Source: Candidatus Accumulibacter conexus (GTDB lineage Bacteria; Pseudomonadota; Gammaproteobacteria; Burkholderiales; Rhodocyclaceae). Taken from it: a stretch of 64,000 bases of DNA. Shown in pieces: positions 37,298 through 46,469 of the stretch. The position numbers and the translations under genes were made by a program. Below the pieces are notes generated by a model, which made no database searches, was not told the origin of the DNA, and saw only the letters and a list, made by a program, of their open reading frames with translations. Position 1 is the stretch's first letter, and the number at the start of each line of letters is the position of its first letter. The stretch covers positions 35,937 through 99,936 of the forward strand of contig JAGFNJ010000010.1 of assembly GCA_017592775.1 (NCBI GenBank), read 5' to 3'.

Positions 37298-38505
37298 CGA
37301 ACGACGCGCATCGCGAACGCCCGGGGTGGGGTGTAGTAACGCGTCAGGACGTGCGGCAGGGCGGCCGTGCCGATCATCAGGCAGAAGACGAGGGTGAGAA
37401 AGTTCGTGCGCGCCGCCTCGTTCACCGCCTCGCCCTGGCCGGGATAGGCGGTCATGTGGTGATCGGGTTCAGCTCCCCGCTGCGCCGCCTGACGCATCTG
37501 CGTCTCCCAGTAGTTGCGCGCATCCTCGCTGTTTCGCGGCAGATCCCTGCGCTCCCGTTCGAGCGCCACCACTTCGCGCATCTGTGCGTTGTCGTTCTTC
37601 AGCGCGTTGATCCTTGCCGCCAGCTCGCGCCGCTCCTCTGCCAGCGACTCGGGGAGAGTCAGGATGCGATCGTGGTAGGCATCGGCACGTTCGCGGAAGA
37701 GGCGGCGCGCCGCGACCTCGCCCGGCTCATCGAAGATCTTCTCCTCCAACTGTTGCACCTGCTGCAGAACGCGGCCATAGGTCAGCTGCGCCAGCGGAAC
37801 GCCGGTCACCTCGTAGGAGAGAATGGTCACCGGCACCAGATAGGCAACGATCAGGATCGCGTACTGTGCCACCTGCGTCCAGGTCACCGCACGCATGCCG
37901 CCAAGGAACGAGCACACCAGGATGCCGGCGAGACCGACGAAGACGCCGATCTCGAACTGCAGGCCGACGAAGCGGCTGGTGATCAGGCCAACGCCGTAGA
38001 TCTGTGCGACGACATAGACGAAGGATGCCAGGACGGTCGCCAGCACACCCACCAGCCGTGCCAGATTGCCGCCATAGCGGGCGGCGAGAAAGTCCGGGAT
38101 CGTGTATTGGCCAAAGCGACGCAGGTACGGTGCCAGCAGCAGCGCCACCAGGACATAGCCGCCGGTCCAGCCCATGACGTAGGCCAACCCCTGATGGCCC
38201 GACAGGTACAGGGTTCCCGCCAGCCCCATGAACGAGGCCGAACTCATCCAGTCGGCACCGGTCGCCATGCCATTGTACACTGCCGGTACGCGCCGCCCGG
38301 CGACGTAGTATTCGGCCACGCTGGCGGTCCGCGCCAGCACACCGATCGTCGCGTAAAGGAAGATCGTCAGCAGCAAGAAGGAGTAGCCAATCCAGCGTGG
38401 CGGCATGCCATAACGCTCGAGTACCGCCAGCATCAGGACGAAGGCGAAGAACCCGACCGTGTAGGAAACGTAGTAACGCCGCAGCCTCACCATGTAGTCG
38501 GCCAT
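37258..38505 (-). pseudogene. Sodium/solute symporter (VC_2705 subfamily), N-terminal part before frameshift
   Basis: The first ~400 residues of a sodium:solute symporter. It contains SFLLLTIFLYATIGVLARTA, GMATGADWMSSASFMGLAG, YTIPDFLAARYGG, and a long hydrophilic insert (LQQVQQLEEKIFDE to DDHHMTAYPG-like region) typical of the VC_2705 branch, then LVFCLMIGTAALPHVLTRYYT. After TRYYT the frame is lost: related proteins continue with TPGVRDARRSVFW, which is found in the other frame. A CC insertion in a tandem ACCCC ACCCC tract explains it. Acetate or a similar acid is the likely substrate, since acs lies in the same cluster. Confidence 0.87.
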
Positions 38506-38517
38506 GGCCGGCAGTCG

Positions 38518-39231
38518 CTAGGCGCTTTGATGCAGGTGCCGACGCGCCTTTTCCAGTTCGCGCAGGCTGGCCGGCGTATCGAAACCCTTGCTGGCGGCAT
38601 GGGCCAAGGCAATCTGCAGCAGCTGCGCGGTGGCAAAGGCGTCCGATAGCGCATCATGGCGCTTGATGCTGGCGATGCCGAAATGCTCGAGCCAGGCGTC
38701 GAGCCGCTCCGGGCCGGCGTCAACCTCGCGGAAGAGATCAGGCAGGATCCACGCCAGGTCCAGCCACGGCAGTCGCAGCCGCACGCCGAGGTACTCGGCC
38801 AGGGCCCTCTGCATCACCCGTCTGATGAAACGGGCGTTATGGGCCACCACTGGCGACTTGCCGACAAAGCCGAGGAAGGAGAGCAAGCCATCCGCCATCG
38901 GCGAGTCAGCCGGCACCTCGGTCGCGGTGGCCGGCGGTGACGCAGCCACACCCGGCGCCTGCGCCGCATCCGGCAGCAGCAGTTGCCAGGCATCCTGGAA
39001 AGCGATGTGGCCATCAACCACCGCCACTGCGGCAATCGCAAGCAGCCGAGCGGCGTGCGCATCGCCGCTGCTCACCGCGACGTCGATCACCACATAGCGG
39101 CTGCGGTAGTGCGAACGCCGCTGGTCGGAATCGGGCAATTGCCGCCAGTCGGCCAGCAGTTGCTCCTGCCGAGCGTCCAGGGCTGCACCGGCATCGTGCG
39201 CGGGACGGAGGAAGCGCGAGAACCAGTTCAT
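38518..39231 (-). CDS. DnaQ-like 3'-5' exonuclease fold protein, catalytic residues changed
   Basis: A 237-residue DEDDh-fold protein of the PolC/DnaQ type. Motif I reads VVIDVAVSSG (D50, then A52 where the catalytic Glu belongs). Motif II reads VAHNARFIRRV, with Ile136 in place of the metal-binding Asp. Motif III HDALSDAFA is intact (H192, D197). Two of four acidic ligands are therefore lost, so nuclease activity is doubtful, and a binding or regulatory role is more likely. It lies 3 bp after the DUF294 regulator gene and 12 bp before the symporter, so all are one operon. Confidence 0.83.
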   Translation of the reverse strand: MNWFSRFLRPAHDAGAALDARQEQLLADWRQLPDSDQRRSHYRSRYVVIDVAVSSGDAHAARLLAIAAVAVVDGHIAFQDAWQLLLPDAAQAPGVAASPPATATEVPADSPMADGLLSFLGFVGKSPVVAHNARFIRRVMQRALAEYLGVRLRLPWLDLAWILPDLFREVDAGPERLDAWLEHFGIASIKRHDALSDAFATAQLLQIALAHAASKGFDTPASLRELEKARRHLHQSA

Positions 39232-39233
39232 GC

Positions 39234-41144
39234 TCAGATCTGGTAATCGAGCTTGAGGCGAGCCTGCAGCTTGCGTGCCTGGCGGAAAGCCTCCTTCAGG
39301 ACGCGGCGTTCGATCTCGTTCAGGTCATCCGGCCTGATCAGGTTGTCGCCCGGCCGCCCCTGCTCCTGCTCGAAATGCTGATGGCGCAGCCGCAGGAGCT
39401 GGACGAAGTTGAAGCCCTCGATGCTCGCCGCCAGGTCGTCAGCAGCGATGTTCATGACCGCGCCGGCACGCCTGAGTCGTTGCACGGTATTGGTCGCCTC
39501 GACCGAATTCGCCAGCGCAAAGACGCGCGCCGCGTCGGTAAACAGGCGGACACCATACTTCTTCAGGTCGATGGTACCCGGATGCTCCGGGTCGGCATCC
39601 GTGATGAAATCGCGGATCCGTCCGAGAGGCGGTGCGACGCTCAGCGCATTCTCGGCGAGCATGCGCAGGAACAGCGGATTGCCGCGGGTCTGCCTGAACA
39701 GCGCCAGGCGCAGCCGGTGAGCGAGATTGAAGCGGCCGAAGAGCGGACGGAAATCGAAGAAGATCGTCGCGTTGAGCAAGGCCTGCGGCTCCGGCGTACG
39801 GACCCAGCGCGCGAACCGCTCCTCCCACTCGTCGAGTGTCAGGCAGAGTTCCGGGTTGCTTGCCATGATGTTGCCCTTGCACAAGGGAAAACCGCAGCGA
39901 TCCAGATCGGCGTTCACATCGCGCGCGAACTCGAGAAAGCGCAACTGCGTCAACTCACGATCCATGATGTCGGTGCAGATGAAGACGATCCCGTTGTCCT
40001 GATCGGTGGTGAAGGTCTGCTCGTCCCGCCCTTCGGAACCGAAGGACAACCAGGCCCAGTCGATGCCATAGAGGTCGTGCCGCTCGAGATTGAGTTCGAT
40101 GATGCGGCGCGTCACGGTGTCGTTGAGGGTCGAGATGAACTGCGTGATCTCCGCTGCGCCGACACCTTCGGCCAGCATCGTCAGTGACAGTTGCCGCACG
40201 TCGCGGCGCGCATGCTGCAATACTTCGATACTGTTCGCGGCATCGATCGCATGCCGAATCTGGCGCAACCCCGCCCCCTGCAGCTTGAACAGATCGCGCT
40301 CCGACACCACGCCACGCAAGCGACCGCCCTCATCGACCGCGAGCACGTGCCGAATCCCGCGCATCGCCATCAGCAAGGCCGCATCGTGCGCGTTCGCTGC
40401 CAACGGCAAGGTGGCCGGCGCCGGCGACATGACGCTGGCGATCGGCTGCTCGAGCGACGTGCCGGGAAGAACGATGCGCTTGAGGACGTCGGACAGGGTG
40501 AAGATGCCGACCGGCGCCTCCTGTTCATCGACGACGACCATCGAACCCAGGTGCCGGGCGGCCATCAGTTCGACGACTTCGCGAATCGATGCCGTCGCCG
40601 CAACCGAAACCACCTCGCGCTTGGCCACTGCCGCGAGTGGCGAATTCATCGTCTTCTGCTCGGCGGCGCGCTGCGCGAACTGCAACTGCAATTGCTGCTG
40701 CGACTGCTTGAGGAGGCCCGCGATGTGCTGCGTGCAGAACAGGTTGAACGCCGAACTCTTCTGCGTCAGTGCAAAGAAATCGTCGGCCGGCAGTTCATAG
40801 CAGAAGACTTCGTCGTTCGCCACGTAGGCGCCGAACGTCGGTCTCTGGGCCATCAGCGCGCCGATGGCGAAGGCCTGGCCCGGCCCGAGGGTGGACGAAG
40901 TCGGTTCGCCGCTGCCGAGACCGACGGTGGACTTCGCCCGTACACGTCCGCGGTGGATGATGTACAGGGCGGGCGCGACGCCCATCTCGGTCGACAGGAT
41001 GCGCGCGCCCTTCGGATAATGCAGCAGCCGGACGCGCTCGGCAAGGAAGCGCAACGCCGCCGCCTCCATCCGATCGAAGGGCGGGTAAGCCTGCAGGAAC
41101 TGGATGCACGCCGAAACCAGCGTCTCCATCGCACTGTTGCTCAT
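39234..41144 (-). CDS. cNMP-binding/CBS/DUF294 nucleotidyltransferase-like regulatory protein
   Basis: A 636-residue cytoplasmic regulator. A cyclic-nucleotide-binding domain spans ~20-135; two CBS domains lie at ~170-290 (SIREVVELMAARHLGSMVVV, HDAALLMAMRGIRHVLAV); the DUF294 nucleotidyltransferase-like domain has GSEGRDEQ at 369-376 and DQDN at 381-384, resembling GlnD-type catalytic loops; a helical C-terminal domain follows. It lies beside DnaQ-like and symporter genes in many proteobacteria. Its enzymatic reaction is not established. ATG 41144 has a GAGGAG sequence six bases upstream. Confidence 0.88.
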   Translation of the reverse strand: MSNSAMETLVSACIQFLQAYPPFDRMEAAALRFLAERVRLLHYPKGARILSTEMGVAPALYIIHRGRVRAKSTVGLGSGEPTSSTLGPGQAFAIGALMAQRPTFGAYVANDEVFCYELPADDFFALTQKSSAFNLFCTQHIAGLLKQSQQQLQLQFAQRAAEQKTMNSPLAAVAKREVVSVAATASIREVVELMAARHLGSMVVVDEQEAPVGIFTLSDVLKRIVLPGTSLEQPIASVMSPAPATLPLAANAHDAALLMAMRGIRHVLAVDEGGRLRGVVSERDLFKLQGAGLRQIRHAIDAANSIEVLQHARRDVRQLSLTMLAEGVGAAEITQFISTLNDTVTRRIIELNLERHDLYGIDWAWLSFGSEGRDEQTFTTDQDNGIVFICTDIMDRELTQLRFLEFARDVNADLDRCGFPLCKGNIMASNPELCLTLDEWEERFARWVRTPEPQALLNATIFFDFRPLFGRFNLAHRLRLALFRQTRGNPLFLRMLAENALSVAPPLGRIRDFITDADPEHPGTIDLKKYGVRLFTDAARVFALANSVEATNTVQRLRRAGAVMNIAADDLAASIEGFNFVQLLRLRHQHFEQEQGRPGDNLIRPDDLNEIERRVLKEAFRQARKLQARLKLDYQI

Positions 41145-41271
41145 GCTGCTCCTCGACCGGCAGAAACGGACGGGCCGGCAGCCTTGGCGCCACCGGCCTG
41201 GTACGGCCTGCCTGGCACCCGCCACTTCGGGTCAATGCCCGCCGCAGCACCGGGCACGTTCAGGTTGCGGT

Positions 41272-41297
41272 GCGCGAGCGGCAACCGCCGCTCGCGC
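41272..41297 (-). terminator. Strong hairpin downstream of acs
   Basis: Arms GCGCGAGCGGC and GCCGCTCGCGC form a perfect 11-bp stem around AACC. It lies 37 bp beyond the acs stop codon and 128 bp before the next start. There is no T-run, so it could end transcription with Rho or protect the acs mRNA 3' end. Confidence 0.5.
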
Positions 41298-41333
41298 CCA
41301 CCGCCGGAGGCCGTCCTTCGGAGCCCCGCTCGC

Positions 41334-43298
41334 TCAGCCTCGCAACTGCTCGAGAATCGCCGGATTCTCGAGGGTCGAGACGTCCTGGGCAACCGTTTCA
41401 CCCTTGGCCAGAGAACGCAGCAGGCGCCGCATGATCTTGCCGGAACGGGTCTTCGGCAGGTTTTCGCCAAAGCGCAGGTCCTTCGGCTTGGCGATCGGTC
41501 CGATCTCCCGTCCGACGTGGTCCTGCAACTCCTTGATCATCTTCTTCGCTGCCTCACCCGTCGGGCGTGGCCCCTTGAGGACGACGAAGGCACAGATGGC
41601 TTCACCGGTCAGATCGTCCGGACGACCAACCACCGCCGCTTCGGCAACCATCGGATGCGACACCAGCGCCGACTCGATCTCCATCGTGCCCATACGGTGG
41701 CCGGAGACGTTCAGCACGTCGTCGATGCGGCCGGTGATGGTGAAATAGCCGGTATTGATGTCACGGATCGAGCCGTCGCCGGCGAGGTAGAGCTTGCCGG
41801 CAAAATCATCCGGATAGTAGGACTTCTTGAAGCGTTCGGGATCGCCCCAGATGGTGCGGATCATCGCCGGCCACGGCCGCTTGACGACCAGCAGACCGCC
41901 CTTGCCCCAGTCGAGTTCGGTGCCGGTCTCATCGACGACTGCCGCCTGGATACCCGGGAAAGGCAGGGTGCAGGAACCCGGCACCAGCGGCGTCACGCCC
42001 GGCAGCGGGGTGATCATGTGACCGCCGGTCTCGGTCTGCCAGAAGGTGTCGACGATCGGGCAACGACCACCGCCGACACTGTCGTAGTACCACTGCCACG
42101 CAGCCGGGTTGATCGGCTCGCCAACCGTGCCGAGCAGGCGCAGCGACGACAGGTCGTACTGCGTCGGAGCAACCGCCGGATTGGTATCGGCGGCCTTGAC
42201 GAGCGAACGGATGGCGGTCGGTGCGGTGTAGAAGATGTTCACCTTGTGTTCCTGGATCATCTTCCAGAAACGGCCGGCATCGGGGTAGGTCGGAATTCCC
42301 TCGAAGACCATCTCCGTCGCGCCACAGGCCAGTGGGCCATAGGCGATGTAGGTGTGACCGGTGACCCAGCCGATGTCGGCCGTGCACCAGAACAGATCCT
42401 CGGGTTTCAGGTCAAAGGTCCACTTCATGGTGACGATCGCGTGCAGCAGATAGCCGCCGGTCGAATGCTGCACGCCTTTCGGCTTGCCGGTCGAACCCGA
42501 GGTGTAGAGCAGGAACAGCGGATGCTCGGCCTCGACCCACTCCGGCTCGCAGACGTCGGACTGGCCGGCGATGACGTCGTGCCACCAGATGTCACGGCCG
42601 GCGACCATGTTGCAGGCGCCACCGGTACGGCGGAAGACGATGACGTCGCGTACCGACTCGCAGCCACCCAGCGCGATCGCTTCGTCCACGGCCGGCTTGA
42701 GCGGCGGATTCTTGCCGCCGCGACACTGCTCGTCGGCGGTGATCACCGCCACGGCGCCGGCGTCGTTGATGCGGTCACGGACGGACTGCGCGGAGAAGCC
42801 GCCAAAGACGACCGAGTGAATGGCGCCGATACGCGCACAGGCCTGCATGGCGACGATGCCCTCGACACCCATCGACATGTAGATCAGAACCCGATCACCC
42901 TTCTTGATGCCGCGGGCACGCAGACCGTTGGCGAACTGGCTGACCTGCGACAACAACTGCCGGTAGGTCACCCGTGTCACCGCCCCGTCGTCGGCCTCGA
43001 AGACGATCGCCACCTTGTCGCCAAGACCGGCTTCGACGTTGCGGTCCAGGCAATTGTACGAAACGTTCAGCGTGCCATCGGCAAACCACTTGAAGAAGGG
43101 GGCGTTGGACTCGTCGAGAACCTGCGTGAACGGCTTCTTCCAGGAGACGTGTTCGCGCGCCAGCCGGCCCCAGAAACCGGTGTAGTCCTTGTCAGCCTCG
43201 GCGCAGAGCGCCCGGTAGGCGTCCATTCCCGAAATGGTCGCCTGCTTGACAAAGTCGGCGGAGGGCTCGAAGAAGTTTACGGCCTCGTTCAGTGACAT
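41334..43298 (-). CDS. acs: Acetyl-CoA synthetase
   Basis: Acs activates acetate to acetyl-CoA via acetyl-AMP. From ATG 43298 it has 654 residues, the usual size. Motifs: [14 protein letters not shown] (P-loop), the [14 protein letters not shown] region, [18 protein letters not shown], and the C-terminal [11 protein letters not shown] with the acetylatable Lys. A GAGGAG lies upstream. Three 12-bp repeats lie 38-73 bp before the start. It points away from the YqhA-like gene and lies at the head of the acetate cluster. Confidence 0.96.
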   Translation of the reverse strand: MSLNEAVNFFEPSADFVKQATISGMDAYRALCAEADKDYTGFWGRLAREHVSWKKPFTQVLDESNAPFFKWFADGTLNVSYNCLDRNVEAGLGDKVAIVFEADDGAVTRVTYRQLLSQVSQFANGLRARGIKKGDRVLIYMSMGVEGIVAMQACARIGAIHSVVFGGFSAQSVRDRINDAGAVAVITADEQCRGGKNPPLKPAVDEAIALGGCESVRDVIVFRRTGGACNMVAGRDIWWHDVIAGQSDVCEPEWVEAEHPLFLLYTSGSTGKPKGVQHSTGGYLLHAIVTMKWTFDLKPEDLFWCTADIGWVTGHTYIAYGPLACGATEMVFEGIPTYPDAGRFWKMIQEHKVNIFYTAPTAIRSLVKAADTNPAVAPTQYDLSSLRLLGTVGEPINPAAWQWYYDSVGGGRCPIVDTFWQTETGGHMITPLPGVTPLVPGSCTLPFPGIQAAVVDETGTELDWGKGGLLVVKRPWPAMIRTIWGDPERFKKSYYPDDFAGKLYLAGDGSIRDINTGYFTITGRIDDVLNVSGHRMGTMEIESALVSHPMVAEAAVVGRPDDLTGEAICAFVVLKGPRPTGEAAKKMIKELQDHVGREIGPIAKPKDLRFGENLPKTRSGKIMRRLLRSLAKGETVAQDVSTLENPAILEQLRG

Positions 43299-43335
43299 AT
43301 CCCATCTCCTCTGATTATTGGAAAACGACAGACGA

Positions 43336-43371
43336 CTCGGATACAACCTCGGATACAACCTCGGATACAAC
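43336..43371. repeat. Three tandem copies of a 12-bp repeat upstream of acs
   Basis: The unit CTCGGATACAAC occurs three times without any mismatch at 43336-43347, 43348-43359 and 43360-43371. On the acs strand the unit is GTTGTATCCGAG. It sits in the acs leader or promoter, ending 38 bp before the start codon. Confidence 0.95.
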
Positions 43372-43535
43372 AAGTGGCGTGACCGGGGCACGACGCGGCA
43401 GCACCCGCCGCGCACGGCGGCACCCCCCGGGGCTGCCTGCAGGGACGCCAATCGCTGCCGATTAGACTCCGTGAATCTTACATCCGACTTACACGGCGGC
43501 GATTCCCCACACGCGCAAAAAGGGTCAATCTTTGG

Positions 43536-43544
43536 TGCTAGAAT
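43536..43544 (+). promoter_or_regulatory. Extended -10 promoter of the YqhA-like gene
   Basis: TGCTAGAAT reads as an extended -10 (TGC followed by TAGAAT at 43539-43544). It ends 31 bp before the start codon at 43575. No good -35 is seen at 17 bp. Confidence 0.45.
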
Positions 43545-43574
43545 CGCGCATCGTCACCACGCCCCGGCAAGCGC

Positions 43575-44132
43575 ATGAGTTCCCTCAAACCTACCATAGA
43601 CCGCCTGGAAACGTTCATCTTCTGGAGCCGCTGGCTGCAGGCACCGCTCTACGTAGGACTGATCATCGCCCAGTGTGCCTACGTCTACCTCTTCATGCTC
43701 GAACTCTGGCATCTGATCCACAACCTGTTTTTCAGCAGCACGCGCATCACCGAAACCGAGGTGATGCTCGTCGTGCTCGGCCTGATCGACGTCGTGATGA
43801 TCGCCAACCTGCTGATCATGGTCATCATCGGCGGCTACGAGACCTTCGTCTCGCGGCTCGATCTGGATGGCCACCCGGACCAACCCGAGTGGCTGTCGCA
43901 CGTCAATGCGGGCGTGCTGAAGATCAAGCTGTCGACGGCGATCATCGGCATATCGTCGATCCATCTCCTGAAGACCTTCATCAACGCCGACAACATGAGC
44001 GAGCACACGATCAAGTGGCAGGTCGTGATCCATGTCGTGTTCCTGCTGTCGGCGCTGGCGATGGCCTGGGTCGACCGCCTCATGACGACGACGGTGGCGC
44101 TGAGCAAGCCGGCGCATGGCGCACGCCACTGA
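43575..44132 (+). CDS. YqhA/UPF0114 family membrane protein
   Basis: A 185-residue inner-membrane protein with about four helices. Family features are RLETFIFWSRWLQAPLYVGL at the start, ITETEVMLVVLGLIDVVMIANLLIMVIIGGYETFVS and KLSTAIIGISSIHLLKTFI. UPF0114 proteins are widely conserved and their biochemical role is unknown. It lies 62 bp before the fumarase gene, so both may be one transcript. Confidence 0.9.
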   Translation: MSSLKPTIDRLETFIFWSRWLQAPLYVGLIIAQCAYVYLFMLELWHLIHNLFFSSTRITETEVMLVVLGLIDVVMIANLLIMVIIGGYETFVSRLDLDGHPDQPEWLSHVNAGVLKIKLSTAIIGISSIHLLKTFINADNMSEHTIKWQVVIHVVFLLSALAMAWVDRLMTTTVALSKPAHGARH

Positions 44133-44193
44133 GAGTGAACCGACATCGGCAGCCGCAGACAGCCTGCTGCCATTCACCGAGAGAGAGCCTGAA

Positions 44194-45714
44194 ATGACCA
44201 CGATCAAGCAGGAAGACTTCATCCAGAGCGTCGCCGACGCGTTCCAGTACATCAGTTATTACCATCCGCTCGACTACATCAAGGCGCTTGGCGCCGCCTA
44301 CGAGCGCGAGCAGAGCCCGGCTGCCCGTGATGCGATCGCCCAGATCCTCACCAACAGCCGAATGTGTGGCGAAGGCCACCGGCCGATCTGCCAGGATACC
44401 GGGATCGCGGTGATCTTTCTCAAGGTCGGCATGGATGTCCGCTGGGACGCCACCCTGTCGCTGCAGGAAATGTGCGACGAGGGAGTCCGCCGCGCCTACA
44501 ACCACCCGGACAACAAGCTGCGCGCCTCGGTCCTGCTCGATCCGGCCGGAGCGCGCCGGAACTCGCGCGACAACACGCCGGCAGTCGTCCATTGCGAGAT
44601 CGTCCCCGGCCACCACGTCGAAGTCATCTGCGCCGCCAAGGGCGGCGGCTCGGAGAACAAGTCGAAGTTCTACGCGCTCAACCCGTCCGACTCGATCGTC
44701 GACTGGGTTCTGAAGACGGTGCCGACGATGGGTGCTGGCTGGTGTCCACCCGGCATTCTCGGCATCGGCATCGGCGGCACGCCCGAGAAGGCGATGCTGC
44801 TGGCCAAGGAATCGCTGATGGCGCCGGTCGACATGCACGAACTGATCGCCCGCGGGGCCAGCAATCGTGTCGAGGAACTGCGCCTGGAACTGTACGAGAA
44901 GGTCAACGCGCTCGGCATCGGCGCCCAGGGCCTGGGTGGCCTGACCACCGTCCTCGACGTCAAGATCCTCGACTACCCGACGCATGCCGCCAGCCTGCCG
45001 GTGGCGATGATTCCGAACTGCGCGGCGACGCGCCACGCCCACTTCCACCTCGACGGCTCCGGTCCGGCGGTGCTGACGCCGCCTGATCTCGACGAATGGC
45101 CCAAGGTCAACTGGACGCCGAACACCGAGACCTCGACCCGGGTCAACCTCGACACGCTGACGCCGGCCGAAGTCGCCGCCTGGAAGCCCGGGCAGACCCT
45201 GCTGCTCAACGGCCACATGCTGACCGGCCGTGACGCCGCTCACAAGCGCATCCAGGACATGCTGGCCCGCGGTGAGAAGCTGCCGGTGGACTTCACCAAC
45301 CGTGTGATCTATTACGTCGGTCCGGTCGACCCGGTGCGCGATGAGGCGGTGGGCCCGGCGGGTCCGACGACCGCGACGCGCATGGACAAGTTCACCGAGA
45401 TGATGCTCGCCGAAACCGGCCTGATCTCGATGGTCGGCAAGGCCGAGCGCGGGCCGACGGCGATCGCCGCCATACGCAAGCACCGCTCGGCCTACCTGAT
45501 GGCGGTCGGCGGCGCCGCGTACCTGGTCGCCAAGGCGATCCAGACGGCAAAGGTGGTGGGCTTTGCCGATCTCGGCATGGAGGCGATCTACGAGTTCGAG
45601 GTCAGGGACATGCCGGTCACTGTGGCGGTCGATTCGACCGGCACGTCGGTGCACGAAACCGGACCGCGGGAGTGGCAGACGCGGATCGGCAAGATTGCCG
45701 TGGTCGCTGCCTGA
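44194..45714 (+). CDS. fumA: Fumarate hydratase class I
   Basis: The 506-residue enzyme is the iron-sulfur type that interconverts fumarate and malate in the TCA cycle. It carries HRPICQDTGIAVIF, KGGGSENKSKF, ILGIGIGGTPEKAMLLAKES and, in the C-terminal beta domain, RVIYYVGPVDPVRDEAVGPAGPTTATRMD. Cys residues in the first part should bind the [4Fe-4S] cluster. ATG 44194 begins MTTIKQEDF; a frame open further upstream overlaps the YqhA-like gene and is rejected. A hairpin follows the stop. Confidence 0.94.
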   Translation: MTTIKQEDFIQSVADAFQYISYYHPLDYIKALGAAYEREQSPAARDAIAQILTNSRMCGEGHRPICQDTGIAVIFLKVGMDVRWDATLSLQEMCDEGVRRAYNHPDNKLRASVLLDPAGARRNSRDNTPAVVHCEIVPGHHVEVICAAKGGGSENKSKFYALNPSDSIVDWVLKTVPTMGAGWCPPGILGIGIGGTPEKAMLLAKESLMAPVDMHELIARGASNRVEELRLELYEKVNALGIGAQGLGGLTTVLDVKILDYPTHAASLPVAMIPNCAATRHAHFHLDGSGPAVLTPPDLDEWPKVNWTPNTETSTRVNLDTLTPAEVAAWKPGQTLLLNGHMLTGRDAAHKRIQDMLARGEKLPVDFTNRVIYYVGPVDPVRDEAVGPAGPTTATRMDKFTEMMLAETGLISMVGKAERGPTAIAAIRKHRSAYLMAVGGAAYLVAKAIQTAKVVGFADLGMEAIYEFEVRDMPVTVAVDSTGTSVHETGPREWQTRIGKIAVVAA

Positions 45715-45764
45715 ACCACGGCCGGCAGGGCGCGCGGGGTCGGCACTGCCGCCACGCCCGATGC

Positions 45765-45786
45765 GCAACGGCGGCAGCGCCGTTGC
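45765..45786 (+). terminator. Hairpin downstream of fumA
   Basis: Arms GCAACGGCG and CGCCGTTGC make a perfect 9-bp stem around GCAG, 51 bp after the fumarase stop. It is followed at once by the palindrome GGGATCCC (45787-45794). No T-run, so termination is plausible but not certain. Confidence 0.45.
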
Positions 45787-45906
45787 GGGATCCCGCCCCG
45801 CCGGCAATCGCCGGATCGACTGCGCGAGGAGGTGCCGTCGATGCGCGCAGACCCGGCTGCAACGGAGAAGAAGGAAAGATGACCGTCGGCTAACAGAGGA
45901 GGAGGC

Positions 45907-46251
45907 ATGGCGATCGAACGGCACGGAACGACGCAGCGTTATTCGGACATTTGCGCCTATGGCAACACCATCTATCTCGTCGAGACACCGCAGACTCTCG
46001 ACAGCAATGTCGCCACCCAGACGCATGAGGTCCTCGCCGGAATCGAGAAACTTCTGCAGCAGGCTGGCAGCGACAAGTCCCGCCTGCTGATGGCGACGAT
46101 CTACCTGCGCGACATCGAGGACAGCATCGCGGTCAATGCGGTGTGGGATCGCTGGATTCCGCGCGGGACGGCGCCGGTCCGGGTCTGCGTCGAGGCCAGG
46201 ATGGCACACCACGATTTCCTGGTCGAAGTCGCGATCGTTGCCGCCCGCTAG
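45907..46251 (+). CDS. RidA family protein
   Basis: A 114-residue RidA-fold protein. RidA proteins hydrolyse reactive enamine/imine intermediates made by PLP dehydratases. The conserved Arg is in PVRVCVEARMAHHDFLVEVAI, where the Glu and Arg fit the family's ligand site. It lacks the exact RidA N-terminus and is a shorter member, so substrate may differ. A GAGGAGGC precedes ATG 45907. A PLP dehydratase is also encoded in this window at 20556. Confidence 0.88.
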   Translation: MAIERHGTTQRYSDICAYGNTIYLVETPQTLDSNVATQTHEVLAGIEKLLQQAGSDKSRLLMATIYLRDIEDSIAVNAVWDRWIPRGTAPVRVCVEARMAHHDFLVEVAIVAAR

Positions 46252-46469
46252 TCGGCCGCGAACCGGTTGAGCACCAAGAGAACTGCGCGTGTCGGCGAAG
46301 TGGCAACCGCCGACGGCAAGCGCAACGAAGATTGCCACTCGACTGCCGCCGGTGACGGCCGACGCGGGGTGACGGTGGCGCAGATCCGACTGCCGGTTAT
46401 CGGTCAGCCGCCAGACCTGGCCAGCGCCCGGGCGCTACCGCGGGTTGCCACGCGCTGCCGCGGCGCTCG

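Noticed and set aside
40191-43295. Long plus-strand frame opposite acs and the DUF294 gene
   Set aside because: Antisense to well-supported genes, no recognisable domain; typical GC-driven shadow.
43336-43371. A CRISPR array
   Set aside because: Units are 12 bp with no spacers, so this is a short tandem repeat.
44080-46338. Long minus-strand frame opposite fumA and the RidA gene
   Set aside because: Fumarase and RidA are certain on the other strand; the antisense translation is compositionally odd.
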